Part shown: positions 34,101 to 46,627 of the stretch, in pieces
How the letters are laid out: each line of letters starts with the position of its first letter
Numbering within the stretch: position 1 is the stretch's first letter
From: Stropharia rugosoannulata
Lineage: Eukaryota; Basidiomycota; Agaricomycetes; Agaricales; Strophariaceae
NCBI GenBank assembly: GCA_028532985.1
Contig: JANCIK010000001.1
Coordinates: 1,488,001 to 1,552,000 of the forward strand
Direction: 5' to 3'
Length of the DNA: 64,000 nucleotides
Translations under genes and position numbers: made by a program
The notes under the pieces: generated by a model
Told to the model about the DNA's origin: nothing
What the model saw: the letters and a program-made list of their open reading frames with translations, nothing else
The model's database searches: none

Positions 34101-37100
34101 AACGTAATCAGAGCATCCAGAGGACCGACATTTGTCAGAGCTCCCTTCAGCTGGAGATTGAAGCCTTCATTGGAGATATTCCTAACAAAAAGTGGGTTAG
34201 TTATGTTATGTAAGATAAATGGAAATTAAAAGTTAAATACATTATATCAGCCTGAGAGAATGACAGAATGGATCCATCCACAAGGTGCTGCGCTACAGGA
34301 CCAGCAACAGCGCCAATCAGGAAGAGAACAGTTTTGTCAACCTAAGTGCAACATGATAAGTACAGATAGTATACAAAGCATAAGACATACTGACAATGGC
34401 GGGAACACCAATCTGAGCAAACGAAAGTTCGGTAGCGACTACGAAGCCGCATAATTAGTAAATATCTGACCATTGAATCAATATCGCTTACAATCGTCCA
34501 ACTTCACCGAAGACTCAACAGCTAGGTCAACTTTGAGGCCCGCTAGGGAATTCAGGATAGCGCCGTCAACGTCGAATTGCTTCCCGCTTTAGATGATCAA
34601 CAGTTAGTCTCGCTGCATAAAATGGAGAAAAGGTATAAGCTTTACCTAACACATGTTGAGGCTTCAGAGTCGACAGAGGAAGTAACCTAAACAGGAATTG
34701 AGAAACTTAGTTTCATGCATAACGACTACTCCCCCTAGTAAAGCCTTACCGGTGGCTTGAAGTCCGGATTCGATAAAACAAACTGGAAGAGATCTGTCAG
34801 TGGGCCGAGACCGACGTTATTCAACTGAGAGGTAATAAGTAGCAGCTGAATGATAGTAGATGCATCCAAGTTGAAATTCAATGGAAGAGACATTGATGTC
34901 ACTGAGTTATGTCCCGCTGCTACAATAGGATTAGAAGATACATCGACGTTCGGAATTTGTCCCAGGGTCAAATTATGGAATGTGGCCGTCGCTGCAACTT
35001 GTAGTAGGTTGATAGAGGCAGTGAATGGGTTCGCAAGGGTGAAGGATGTCGCTGCAACGCCAGTATTGACGATATCGGTGGGGAATGAAAGAGAGGCAGA
35101 CTTGATCAATGTCTCTTTAAGCCCAGGTATAGTGACGGGAGATAGATGTATCTGAGCTAGCGCTGATTGTAGAGACTGGATTGATGTAGACTCGGTAGTG
35201 CCAGCAATGACTGTGTTTGAGTCTGACCCTTGAATGAAATTCTCTAGAAGGGTATTACCAGCGGAAATGGTTCCTCCCTGAGGGGCGAAGTGTACATCTA
35301 GACCCCGCTATCAGAAAATTTTCAAATTTTCAAATTCCTTGATTACCAATTGGGTAGCTCGCATTTCCTGGAACTATGACAAGATTGGCCTACGCAATGA
35401 AAGCTTAACATAGTGTTACTTTACAGGAGGCACAACTTACGATGTCTGCAGAACCAATAGTCTCATCCCTGTCAATAAGGACTAGTCAATGATGATATAA
35501 GTAGGTGTAAATCAAGACATACTGGAATTGGAGATCGAACGAAACGTCTCCGGTGCCTGTCATATTGTTGGTTGTCAACACAAATACTCAACGTTGTGAT
35601 CATCGTGACGAACCAATGGTCAAGTTGCTGAAGAAGGGTTTAGATTAGTTAGCGAAGCACTATCAAGGAGCATATACAAACAAACCTTGGGTTGAATAAA
35701 GAACTGTTAACTTTGATAAGGAGGAAGTCGGGGAAACCGTGATTTACATCCAAGTCCGCAATTGTAACTGGGCGTGTATTTAATCCTTGTAAGCCAGCGA
35801 TGTCTGAATTAACAGCGAAATTGATGTTCTTCAGGGATATTAAACCAACAGCGGTGTTAGCATCCGCGTCGGCGGAACCACTCAACTGCAATGTTTCCTT
35901 TGACCCTGTAGTCGTGGCCGCAACAAATTGATCAAAAGTAGACTGGCCGTTGTCAGAAACCTCTAATGGAACATTGCTGAAGCCTAGATGAATAATGCGC
36001 GCATCAACGTCTGTCGTACTAGGTCCCTTTGGAATGGCCAGTTGGCCAAAAGGTACGCCACTAAACCCAAGTGTGATAGTCTGTTGGAGCGCCGTTATAT
36101 CCACCGGGAAGCCAAACGGCAACGTAAACGCCGCGTCTGTCGAACTGCTGCTGGTCATGGGACTGAATGGGGAACTGGACGAGAATATCAACGTAAGCTG
36201 GTTGAGATCGATTGATTCGATGATGTTCAGCTTTCCCTGGTTAGGAAGAACTGTCGCCACGTTCAGAGCTTTAATGCCTTCATTTAGCCATGTAACCTGA
36301 ATTAGATTTTAATTAGTATGATTTTATCGAGTCAAATATGTAGTTAATCATACATCGCCAGAGCCAGCACTAGACCCCTGTACCATGACATCACTGTCCT
36401 CGCCCTGAATAAACTTGTTGAAGATGTCGGAGACCGACGCCAGCCCATCAGCTGTAGTCTGCGGTATGAGTCTTCCTGCTAGAGATAGGTTTGAACTTGA
36501 TCCAGGAGCCAGAGTCACTGCACTGATGCTGGTCACTGGAGCAATCATAATATTGCTAGCAAATGTCATGAAGCCGAGAGAATTTAGCTCAATGCCAACT
36601 TGAGCAGGCTAGACGAGACAGCTCAGGTTAACGGAGAACAAAATTGTAAAAAGTGTAAAACGTACGTTGTTCACTGTCGTTTCAATAGTTAGATGAATAC
36701 CACCAGCTGGGTCATTGGCTGGCAGATTGAAACTGTTGATGGTTACACCATTGACCAGTCCATTGAAGCCCTTCAAGGTAACGGTTCTCGACGCAAAAGT
36801 GATACCAGGAACGGAGATACCTTGAAGACATGGATTGGTGTTATTAGGTAGAGGTAGAGGTTCTCGATTGACGAACCTAGGGCATTTACTGAGAATGATG
36901 CGTCAGCTTAGCGCATTTTGATACCTGAAGAAAAACCTCACCAGTCAGATTTTCCCCGGATATCTCCCATTCAAATGACTCTGTGGTGAGCAAAGCCTGC
37001 ACATAATTCAGCGTGGACAAAATTTGAATGAAATGAAACAAACCTTTGTAAAATCTGCCAGATGATCCACATCAGCGACCACGAAATTCGCCTCGCTGTC

Positions 37101-40100
37101 GATAGTTCCCCCGACGTCGCCTGTTACTTGGATATCGTTCATTGAAACCTGTCCAATAGGTTTACCTTCCCATGAAATAGTTAGGCCGGATGGGAAAGAT
37201 ATGTTCGCGTCGACTATATAACCAGTTGTCAGCTTATTGAAACCCAGCAAACAGAAAAAAAGTTCTACATGGGCCAGCATTTGTGATACTACCCTTCAGA
37301 GCAGTTTCTAACAACAACAAAAAATTAACGGTAGGTGTAGCAGCAAAAGTTTACAGGGCACCACTAACTGAAGGAATTTTGTGCCGGATCAATAATGTTC
37401 ACAGTGTCCAATCTGTGGTAAAGCTTGAGAATGTAACATAAATGAAATTAGATGATTACGCACCCAAGAACCGAACCACCAACAACTTTTTGCACAATGG
37501 GTGCGGCGAGAATCGGCAGTATAATATCGATTGTCTTATCTGTCGCAGTAGGGACTCCGAGCTGACTGAGCTCCAATGTAGTAGGATAGTCACCTACAAA
37601 ATAAAATAAGCTTGTTTAAACGAATATCAAAGGAATCACGGCTTACCGATGGTGATACCAGTTGTCAATAAGACATCAGACTTCAGCATCTTGAAGGCAG
37701 CTTGCACAAAGGTCGGCAGATCGAAGCCACTGGCGTAAAATATGAAGGTGTGAGAGTTATGTTCAAGGGCAAAAGGTACACATACGTGAAGATATTATCC
37801 CGCTTGGTCACATCGCGTTTAGTTGATGGCGCCGATGTTTGAGTGATTGGAAGGTATTGAATGCCAGCTAGCGACACGATTTGGTCCAAAGGGGCAACGT
37901 CCAGACCAGCTTCAACCGCAAGAGCACGAGTAACGGTAAACAGAGCAGCTGGTTCAAAGTTCATGTCCAGATCAAGCTGGGGAGAAGTGGTCGTAGATTT
38001 TGGGGCCGAGGTGAAGTTAACAGTTTGGTTTATGGTTCCTAGTGGAATGCCAAAGGCCGAGACGGAGGATGAGACCTGAGTCACTTCAAGCGGTGCACTG
38101 AAAGGGTTTGCAATAGAGACAGTGACATGGCTTATATTGTTAGCCGTCCCAGTAGTTGGCAAGACTAAGAGGTAGAATAAATACCAGAGCTTCACTTAAA
38201 GAAAGACAACGTACTTGTGAGGTCGGCAGTATTCAACAGATCGGTCTTCAGAGCAGGAAGAATAACATCGATAGATATAGTCTCGAATGCCGGCAGCAAA
38301 GAAGCAATATTTGTACTGTTAGAAAATCCGGAAATCGTGAGCTGTACGTCTATATAGGCGTCGTTCAACAGGGTGTAATGTAAAGGTATGTTGAATGCTA
38401 AAAACCTTTATGGCTGACGAAGTCATCGAGAGTTTGCTGTCCTTGAGGACTGGAGTTCGCCTACATTTGCAAACATATAACGCTTTAGAAATTTCAGTAA
38501 GAAAATTTTATGCAAATAATTACCGCGAAACTAGAAGTAGCCTTGGCCGAATTGTTACCTCTTGCCAGCGTCAAATTGGGAAGAAGAGTCGTCCCAAGCA
38601 CCACACCATCTCGAGCAAGCTGCAATGCTTTGAGGTTTTGTCAGAATTTTGTTCATCTAAATGAAACCGGAAAACATACTCAAGTCCCCGACAACCAACT
38701 CCAAATTGGAAGGGTTGAAAATTGTGACTGTATCACAAACATTAGAATGATAATTTAAGCAAGAAATAATATCCATTTTACCTGCAAGGTCAAGTTCGAT
38801 GCCTGCGCTTGTCCCGCCGACAACATCCACCGTATCAATGGTAGTTGAATTTTTAAGACCGTCCAATCCATCGAGAGTGGTCGTTACATTAACAGCAATA
38901 CCATCCAAAGTAATCTGGCCAATGCTCAAATTTGCGATCGCTTTCGATGTACCCACTAGGAAGAAGTCGGTAACGTTTGAATTTGTCAAATTGGTGTCTA
39001 TGGGTTACGTTAGCATAAGGAGAGTAGGGCAACTTGTCAAATAGATTGCCTACTAAATGCAGAGAAGGCAGCGTGCTGATTGTCCGGACTTGTTAGCCGT
39101 GTGTTATCAATGGTGATATTGATAGTTCCAGTCGTGTCGGTCGAATTCAGGACGGATATTGACGAGGTTGATGCACCGAGACCCTTTAAGCATTTGTGAA
39201 TGATGGCTCCATAAGAGAACGGTGTCATCCCTCACCGTTGACAACCCAGCTACTGGGTTTCCATCTAGGTCAACGATCGTAAAGTCATTTTGGATTTCTC
39301 CGATAGAAATGCTGAACCCAAATGGCAACTCTAGACAAAACAGTCAGAATTAGGTTACGCTAGCATGGGAAAGGATACCGACGAAGTCCTGCGATGACGG
39401 ATTTACTGTTGGCCATGGGAGCAAACGCGTTGTTTTCGTCAAATACAAGACTCAAATCTCCGATAGACACGCTATGAATTGGATTGATAGGAGCCAGAGG
39501 CTTGAATGGAACGGTCAAAGCCAAAGATTGCAGACCAGTTGAGAGCCAGGAAATGGCTGACCCATCAGACTGAAGTGTCGATACTCCGGTGGCGATGACG
39601 GGAGAGTTAACAGCGTTGAGATAGTTCGTAAACAGCTGAGATACAGTCGCAAGATCATTTGGATCGGTCTGGGGCTTCAATGTTCCAACGAGCGTTATGA
39701 TATTGTTACCTGGAGCCTTGGGATTAGATTAGATTGATTTTGACTGTATATATCGGGACAACGTACAATCACAGTATTAGTTCCAGTACCAATGCCCAAG
39801 GAAACATTTTGATAAGTAAGTGCGAAGACCACCGTTCCCAAATCAAGAGAGAAGGGACTGAAGCACATCAGGTATGCAATAGACCGATTCATGTGAATAC
39901 TTACCTTGGGTTGACGAGGGAAGTTTCTGCGATAAATTCGATTCCTCCAGCTGGGTCGTCACCAGGAAGCTGGAGGTTTTGAAGCCCTACCTTGTTGTTG
40001 AAATTATCAAAGCCTAACAATATGAAAGGTTAATTCTTAGAGACACCACGGAGAGCGTGTGCGGGTGTAATTTACCATTTAATGTGATGGTCTTATCAAA

Positions 40101-41024
40101 TGTTATGCCTTTCGCGACCGGAAATTTCAGAGCTTGGACCCGAAGGTTATGGCTCTGCAGTCTCCATGTAAAGTTTTGAGCAGTGATTAGATGCGCGGAA
40201 AATCGTCCAAATGCAGTTTCATTCTGGATGCTGAACGTAGTTGTCTGATTAATGACTGCTCGTTTATGTTTAGCGGACAATGGAGCCAGTTGCATAAATC
40301 CAAGAGGAGTAGAAGTCCCATCGTCTTCGATCCATGTGACAGTAATATTCTCTGTGAATTTGATGGTAGCGGATATAATACCAGTGTTCAAGACCTTAAA
40401 GTCCATCAAATTCGCGGTCAGAAGTTGACCTATACTTAGTTAGGATTGAAAAAGAAGACATACGTTTCCTTCGAGATGCAAGCCGAAACTATTTTTGACA
40501 ATTGTTCAAAAAAGGAAGTGGAACGGAAAAAAAGAAACATACGAATTGTTGACGGGCTGAGTTATGATAGCGGCCTGGACATCCAGATTGGTACGCTTGA
40601 CCACGAGGGCGACGATTGCACGAACTACCGGGAACAAGAGGACAAATAGCAAGATTATGCCTAAGGGAATGAGAATGATCTGTGAAATTATAAAGCATCG
40701 TTTCTTGTAGAATGGTTGCTTGGGAGCACTAGAGGCAGCCGTCACAGGGCCTGCAGCCGCAGACGGCCCAGTCGTAGATGGCTCATTATCATCCCATCCA
40801 CTTAGAACTGCTCCTGGAGTTCCTGCCGTTATGTAGCCTCCAGCAGGAGCAGCAGCATGGGCTAATCAAGAAGTACTGTTAACCAGGTAGCATTGGAAGC
40901 CTGAGAGGCGAAGTCAAGACGAACCACGAAGAGATGCCTGCGAATTAAAGCTGGGCTGGCTATGATTCTCCATATTCGCGTCGTATACGCCGCTGCTTCG
41001 TCGAGCGGGGCGAATTTCCTCCAT
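31154..41024 (-). CDS. Giant Tag1-like vacuolar membrane protein with DUF3712/LEA2 repeats
   Basis: Very large gene (9.87 kb) with dozens of short introns; the product is probably over 2,000 residues, though I did not fix every exon. The start is the ATG at 41022..41024 (MEEIRPARRSSGVYD). After an intron comes a Gly/Pro-rich cytosolic stretch, then PFYKKRC and one strong transmembrane segment (FIISQIILIPLGIILLFVLL, near 40650..40700). Everything downstream looks lumenal: tandem beta-rich modules of LEA2 and DUF3712 type. Recurring pieces are NPF/PFGF segments (for example near 39320, 38110, 36110, 35040 and 32990) and NPS-type LEA2 segments (near 38710, 33780 and 32440). The C-terminus is Ser/Ala/Pro-rich and ends HQTAR at 31154. 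The layout resembles yeast Tag1, a vacuolar membrane protein linked to autophagy termination; function here is inferred only. Confidence 0.75.
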
Positions 41025-42050
41025 CGTCGCGTTCCTGCCTGAGGGCGTGAAAAAAACGCGAAAGCAAACGGACGCGGAAAATCGGGAAGCTCAAGACGTG
41101 AGAGGTATAAGAATGTAAAGGGAGCTGTCCCCACGGGCTCGGGGCCAAAATCAGATTTTGAGTGAGAAGAAGCTTTCACCGGGTCCAAATGGTACATGTG
41201 CTCCTGGACTGACTAAATTGACAGTAACCCTATTCTTAGACCCATATGTCCTGAAGATTGCTACTTCCTAACCCAGCATTATGCAGGCAAGAACGACGCA
41301 TCATGCGACCGTGAATTACTATAAGAAGGTGAACTTTGAGAATCATAAGCCAAGGTTAACCAGCACCACATCAATCAATGTGAATCTCCAATAATAATAG
41401 CGCAGGCGGACTTACAAGTTCCTTCCCACCAATGGCGGCTGCAAAGTGAGAGATCCAGGGGGCTGCGGAGCTATTCAAGGCTGACACAATCACAGAGCAT
41501 CGCAGACAACATAGCACCACCGTTCGAGAAATGCAGTCCAGTGTAGTGCATTTTTGCCGGATCTATAGCGGAAAGCTTAGGCACTGAGTTCCTGGATAGC
41601 TCCATGATGAGAAGAACAGTCTATGGATAAAATCTCTGCCATCAAGCATAACAGGAACAGTGCTATTGTTGACTTGTGGTGAGAGGTTTTCCATGCAACC
41701 AAACTTGAATATCATATGGATTCATCAAAGGAGACTTCACAGGACTTCATTCCGGCCCCCGCAGCTGTCAGATTTCAATTTGTGAGCGTGAACAGCCAAT
41801 AGGAGACTTGATAAACCAAGCAGAATCGGAGCAACAACCAAAGCGAGAGATGCGGGGTAGTTGTCAATTTAACGAAATTGTTTGGAAATTGTATGTGTGG
41901 GGAGATGACAAGTTGAAAGAGCAGATCCCGCACCCGAGTCCCCAAAAACGGTTGCCGAAACGGTCACGAGTTTGATGCCGATGGCCATTGGCGGCAGAGG
42001 CCGGCAACTTGCAAGCGCTGTAAGTCCCGCGCGCATGCGCAAGTTCCTAA
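41025..42050. other. Divergent intergenic region between Tag1-like gene and GPI18
   Basis: This 1,026-bp spacer holds two promoters. An open frame upstream of 41024 on the minus strand (to 41197) is in a different frame from the Tag1-like start and shows no domain. Nothing else recognised. Confidence 0.45.
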
Positions 42051-43432
42051 ATGACCACACCTCAAATCGAGCAACGACAGAGAACACGCCTTCTTTGGTA
42101 CAGCATCGGCGCCAGGCTATTCGTGTATATTACCCTCAATATTGCGTCACTCTTACCCTTGTTCGATTCCTCCCCTTACCTCGTTCCCAACGTTAGCAAA
42201 CTCGAATCGCCTCTCTTGCGATGGGACGCATTCCACTTCTTCAACGTCGCAAATTACAGCTATGTCCACGAACATGAATGGGCATTCTTTCCTGGCGTGT
42301 CCTATTTGATGCGCTCCTGGTATCTTTTTCAAAAGCTAACCGGCGTTCCTCAACCAGCACACCTGCTTCTAGTGGGCATGACATGTGCCGTCGCTTGCGA
42401 CACATCTCAGCTCCTTTATTCACTCTCCTTGCATCATTTGCGGTCACCGGAACTCGCTTTTCTCGCGTCTCTTTTGTCCCTCATACCCACAAGCCCAGTC
42501 ACTGCTTACTTTGCTCCGTATAATGAATCGTTTTTCGCCCAATTTTCTTACCGGGGTAGGTAATTTACCTTTTCCCAATCTTGGTAACGTGGTATTGATA
42601 TACATAGGCATGCTGTGCTGTGCACGGGGAGAATGGTTCAAAGCTTCGCTTTGCTTTGCTGTAGCAGGCTACTTTCGATCTAACGGAGTCTTCTTGAGTG
42701 GGTTTGTTATTTGGGGTCTCCTTATACAGCCCTGTGCCATTGTGAGCTATCTAACGGATGCTCGAATCATGACTTACGATCTTCTAGCCGTCTCTAAAAA
42801 CCATCGCTAAATCAGCCGCTATGACTAGCATAATTCTTACGCCATTTGTGGGATACCACGTCTACGCGTACTTCGTATTCTGTCCTCAAGCAGAATGGTG
42901 CTCGTCCGCATTGCCTTCTATTTACAGCTATGCACAGTCCAAGTACTGGAATGTCGGTTTTCTGCGATACTGGACCGTCAGCCAATTACCCAACTTTCTT
43001 ATTGCCGCACCTTCGCTTGCGCTAATCTACGCATTTTCAATCCATCACATACAAAGTGTTATCACATCTGCCATCGCTTCTATGCCCGGGAATGGAGGCA
43101 GATCACAGAATCTATTTCTCAGGCTTCACGAGCTGTCGATGGTCATCCTTAGTAAAATTAAAGAAGCTTCACTTACCTCGCAGAGACCTTCGTTCCAAGA
43201 CCCCTCCATCACCCCACATGCAGTCCATGCGGTGATCCTTGCTTCCATCCTTCTTTTTGCTTCTCATACCCAAATAATCCTGCGTCTTGCTCATTCTATG
43301 CCATTGATCTACTGGGCCGCCGCATGGTTGTATACTCGTCACCATAGGCTAGCCAGACTCTGGGTGATATGGAGTGTCCTTTGGAGCGCGATATCAGTCA
43401 TACTATGGGCTACATTCTTACCACCAGCTTAG
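42051..43432 (+). CDS. GPI18: GPI mannosyltransferase II (PIG-V/Gpi18)
   Basis: Multi-spanning ER enzyme that adds the second mannose to GPI anchors. Model: join(42051..42555, 42608..42741, 42788..43432), introns of 52 and 46 nt, 427 residues. The family signature is SPLLRWDAFHFFNVANYSY then EHEWAFFPGVSYL. Later come YFAPYNESFFAQFSYRG, continued after the first intron by MLCCARGEWF, then a GYFRSNGVFLSGF helix. The third exon carries YVFCPQAEWC-like FVFCPQAEWC and YWNVGFLRYWTVSQLPNF, both conserved in PIG-V, and ends in the helix VLWSAISVILWATFLPPA. Several hydrophobic helices run through the protein. The stop is at 43430..43432. Phases are consistent at every junction. Confidence 0.92.
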
Positions 43433-44133
43433 CCACCTTCAAACATCAATTAGAAACTGGTATAGTGGTGTGGTCAAGAAGTGAAGGTTCTATCGCGCGA
43501 ATTAGCTCGAATCACATCTCCGGCGACTACGAATGTTTGTCTTGCAATTCTATTTATCACAGGCAACACTTGGACAGCGCCAGTCTATACTTATAGTGTA
43601 AACATAGGAAACGCCGATCTCCATCATGTCCTGACTACGTCGCATTGTATATACTATATTTCTATTTCTACAATAGTATAAAAGCTATACTGCTCGCCAA
43701 TTGCTCCATTGTTGCATCCTGATGGAGAAGTTGGGGAAGAGCGACGATCAGTCACTGTCAATAATGCAAATTGGGTACGAATGAGAGTTCGGCGCATAAA
43801 GCTGAATCTCTAACATCGTAAGCGTTACTATCGGCAATTGGTGGGAGATATCATAAAACAGGATCAGAGAAACTAAATCTTACCACAACCAGCTGTAACC
43901 TGATCAAGACAGTCAAGGCACAGTCCACATGGATGCTGTAAACAGAATAATTCACAATATGTCGGCCTAGTCAAGGCTAGTAGCAAAACCGGCTTGTGAT
44001 TAAAACTCTAGTATGACGCCCAGTCTCGCACGCTCCGCGGAACTTCTAATGGATTCGGCGGCCTTGCAGGGTCTTGCCTGGTCTTCGTCAGTTTTCATCA
44101 TGCATGATCAACAGTGTGTAACGTATGACCTAT
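43433..44133. other. Intergenic region, no gene seen
   Basis: About 700 bp between the GPI18 stop and the MITE. No domain, tRNA or splice-supported exon was found. Confidence 0.45.
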
Positions 44134-44135
44134 TA

Positions 44136-44159
44136 CAGTCGTCATGCTCATAATGCATA
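44136..44159 (+). repeat. Left terminal inverted repeat of the MITE
   Basis: 24-nt repeat starting CAGTCGTCAT and ending ATAATGCATA; mismatches the right repeat at two adjacent positions (GC versus TT). Confidence 0.8.
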
Positions 44160-44760
44160 AGCTCGGTTCCCATGAAATATCTATGCATTATGAGATTTAT
44201 GGGGAACGACAATTGTGACATTGTGACTACGTTACGTTACATAATCTACTGCCTGAACCCATCGATCTTCGTCTGCTTAGACTGCTTTCCCTGTTCCTTT
44301 GCTAAATGTACCCTATACTTCCGCAGAAGACGAGAAAGGCTGAGAGAATCCTCGTATTTTCCATGCTCTATGCACAGCCCCCAGATGACTTTGGTATATC
44401 TTTGGACTTGGGCTGCTTTTGAGGTTTGCGGTGCTGATATGGTGCTGTATTTGGGCGAGGTTTACGCGTAGGAATGTGAGGTATTGGTGGTGCATGTATC
44501 AATAGTGTAGCAATAGTGGTTTTTTGCTGCTGACGTGTCGCTTTCTCATAAAATCAAATGTTATGTCTAAATGCACATAAAATAAAACATAAAAAGGCAT
44601 CTCAATGTGCCAAAAATTGAGTTTGACCCCACATCATAATGCATAATTTTCCCAAAAAGTCTATGCATTATGCCGTATGAGAAAATGATGCATAATCCCC
44701 GCCTCCCGAGCTCGTTCCCGCCCAAATCCTATGCATTATGACATATATGCATTATGAATA

Positions 44761-44784
44761 TATGCATTATGAAAATGACGACTG
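44761..44784 (-). repeat. Right terminal inverted repeat of the MITE
   Basis: 24-nt inverted partner of the left end; contains one ATGCATTATG word and ends ATGACGACTG next to the TA duplication. Confidence 0.8.
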
Positions 44785-45619
44785 TAGTATCAAGTTGCGG
44801 GGCCCCGTGGGGTTATCATTGCATGATTGAAATCCGAGGAGAGAGTCACGTACATCACAATAATACAACAGAGAAAGGTTTTTTCCCACGACTTTTTTGG
44901 TAATCGTTGTTTGCCCTCCACATCTTTCTCTTCCGTCTTTATGCATGTATTCTACATCAATGCTCTATTTCTCTTTCTTTCTAAATCATACTGTAAATTT
45001 GCCTCTTTGTTTTCTCTTTCTGTTACATTTTTGTATGCGTTTTTCTCATGTATATCTTCTGATTAGCAATTGATCATGTGACTTTCCCCAATTATATGAG
45101 GCTAAACTTGGGCTAAACACAAGCTAAACACATCTACTACGCGTTTCTGCTGACCGCAGATACAAGCACAAGCAGCATGGGAGATAATGATATTCAAATG
45201 GAGGAGAGGGAGGTATACTACTAATAAGCAGATAGTCAACATCCGCTGGGTGAGGCTGGGTGTCAATGAACTTAGTGTTTGTAACATCTCATACACTGTA
45301 GCTCTCAATTTATTTAAGGTTGCCGGTTACCTTTTTTCAGACTTTAATTGGTAAGTTGGTTATAAATGTGCTTACTTTGCAGTGCCGAGTCTGCCAGACT
45401 CGGGCTAATTCTGCAAGCTCTATACACGCTTTTATGCAGACCATTCGCCGCCTTCGAATCGCACCCGACTTACAGTTACTACGCCTTACCAGATGACTTG
45501 TATCCAAAAATAGAATAGATGTTGACGTATTTTACATGCCTTAGTCTGGATATTACAAGGAAAACGCTTACAATAATAATACAAGGTGACTTTCCATGCT
45601 TTCCAGTCACCAGTGATCG
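44785..45619. other. Intergenic region, no gene seen
   Basis: 835 bp of AT-rich sequence with T/C-rich stretches (about 44930..45060). No domain or splice-supported exon was found. Confidence 0.45.
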
Positions 45620-46627
45620 TCACGTCCCAGGATGTTCTTCACTTAGTTCTCCTTCCTCCTTGTCGTCTTTCACAGTCACTAGACCAGCAGCAATGCCATC
45701 TGATTTTTGTACCGTGTCCACATCCGCAGCCGCTGGCGTGGGGTTTTCCGGACCCGTCACGGTGTTCCGGGGTATCGCGTTAGGGGGGCCTGATATCGAT
45801 GTGGTCTCACTAGCACTCGAATCTCTCCTTTTGCTCCCATTAGCTCGTGTAGAGCGTCGTTTTGCACTGTCTGACAGATCGGGTAATGCCTCATTGGCCA
45901 TGGGCTTGACTTCGTCGGGCTGAGGTATATCCGCCACGGAATCGTCATCATTGGCATGACCAGTGGCACCGCGCGGCAGTCTGGTGCGTTTTGCAGGGTA
46001 TGTTGAGTCTCCATCGTCAGGATCTTTTCGCTTGCGTTTGGCCCCACCTGCACGACGCTTGCGAGGACTCGACCGCTCTTTCACTTCCGTCGTGGCAGCT
46101 ATTGCGCTGGAATTAGATGCCACTGAATTAGCAGCAAGCTCTTCGTCGCGCTCAGGCAATTTGGCTGCAGACTTGCGAAGTTGCGACGAGGTCTTATTCT
46201 CAGTCTCATAGGATATAGGAAGAGGAGGAAGCCCGTAACGCGTAGGATCGAGGGGAGGTAGTGATAGTGCCAAGCGGCCAAGGGGATGGAAAAGAGGGAG
46301 AGACGGAGTCGGGGAATATATATGATGGCTGGAGCCATCCCGATCAGGTTTCTGATGTTGCATGTTGGAAGGTATGCTTGAATTGACATGTTTAGATGAA
46401 GTTGAGGGCACTGAGCTACTTGAAAGTGTAAAGCAAGGGGCAATATTCATTGGATCTTCTGCAGTAGGTGACTTGTAGGTCAATTGCGGTTTGCGTCGTA
46501 TCCGAGAAATCATATTAGGATACAGTTGAATAGTACTGTCGCTGATAGTATGAGAGGGGGATTCATGGCACATCTGCGAAATAGGATTATATGTGCACGA
46601 AACGTACCTTTTGACTCCAATGTTCAT
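45620..46627 (-). CDS. Hypothetical low-complexity, basic nuclear-type protein
   Basis: An uninterrupted frame of 335 codons from an ATG at 46625..46627; no family recognised. It is largely disordered in composition: Ser/Pro/Thr-rich, with PLPISYETE and ALSLPPLDPTRYGLPPLP in the middle. A strongly basic cluster (SPRKRRAGGAKRKRKDPDDG, near 46020..46080) looks like a bipartite nuclear signal. Acidic and basic patches follow and the tail is DDKEEGELSEEHPGT. A short GT...AG stretch just after the start (MNIGVK) could be an intron of about 35 nt, which would be unusually short here. The long frame with biased composition supports a real gene, but the function is unknown. Confidence 0.6.
   Translation of the reverse strand: MNIGVKRYVSCTYNPISQMCHESPSHTISDSTIQLYPNMISRIRRKPQLTYKSPTAEDPMNIAPCFTLSSSSVPSTSSKHVNSSIPSNMQHQKPDRDGSSHHIYSPTPSLPLFHPLGRLALSLPPLDPTRYGLPPLPISYETENKTSSQLRKSAAKLPERDEELAANSVASNSSAIAATTEVKERSSPRKRRAGGAKRKRKDPDDGDSTYPAKRTRLPRGATGHANDDDSVADIPQPDEVKPMANEALPDLSDSAKRRSTRANGSKRRDSSASETTSISGPPNAIPRNTVTGPENPTPAAADVDTVQKSDGIAAGLVTVKDDKEEGELSEEHPGT

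Larger units (their letters stand above)
44136..44784. mobile_element. Pogo/Tc1-like MITE with TA target duplication
   Basis: A 649-bp non-autonomous DNA transposon. The ends are inverted repeats: left 44136..44159 begins CAGTCGTCATGCTCAT, right 44761..44784 read on the minus strand begins CAGTCGTCATTTTCAT, with 22 of 24 bases identical. Both ends are flanked by TA (44134..44135 and 44785..44786), the duplication made by Tc1/mariner-pogo transposases. CAGT termini favour the pogo/Fot1 group. The interior lacks a transposase. It contains eight copies of the ATGCATTATG word in both orientations, clustered at the two ends, and a short open frame on the minus strand (44246..44461). Confidence 0.8.

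Noticed and set aside
41025..41197. An upstream open frame on the minus strand as the true start of the Tag1-like gene.
   Set aside because: It is in a different frame from the exon that splices to HAAAPAGGYITAG. The ATG at 41024 joins it with correct phase.
44172..44471. A 99-codon + strand ORF inside the MITE as a transposase.
   Set aside because: It has no DDE/D residues or DNA-binding helix pattern and starts within the subterminal repeats.
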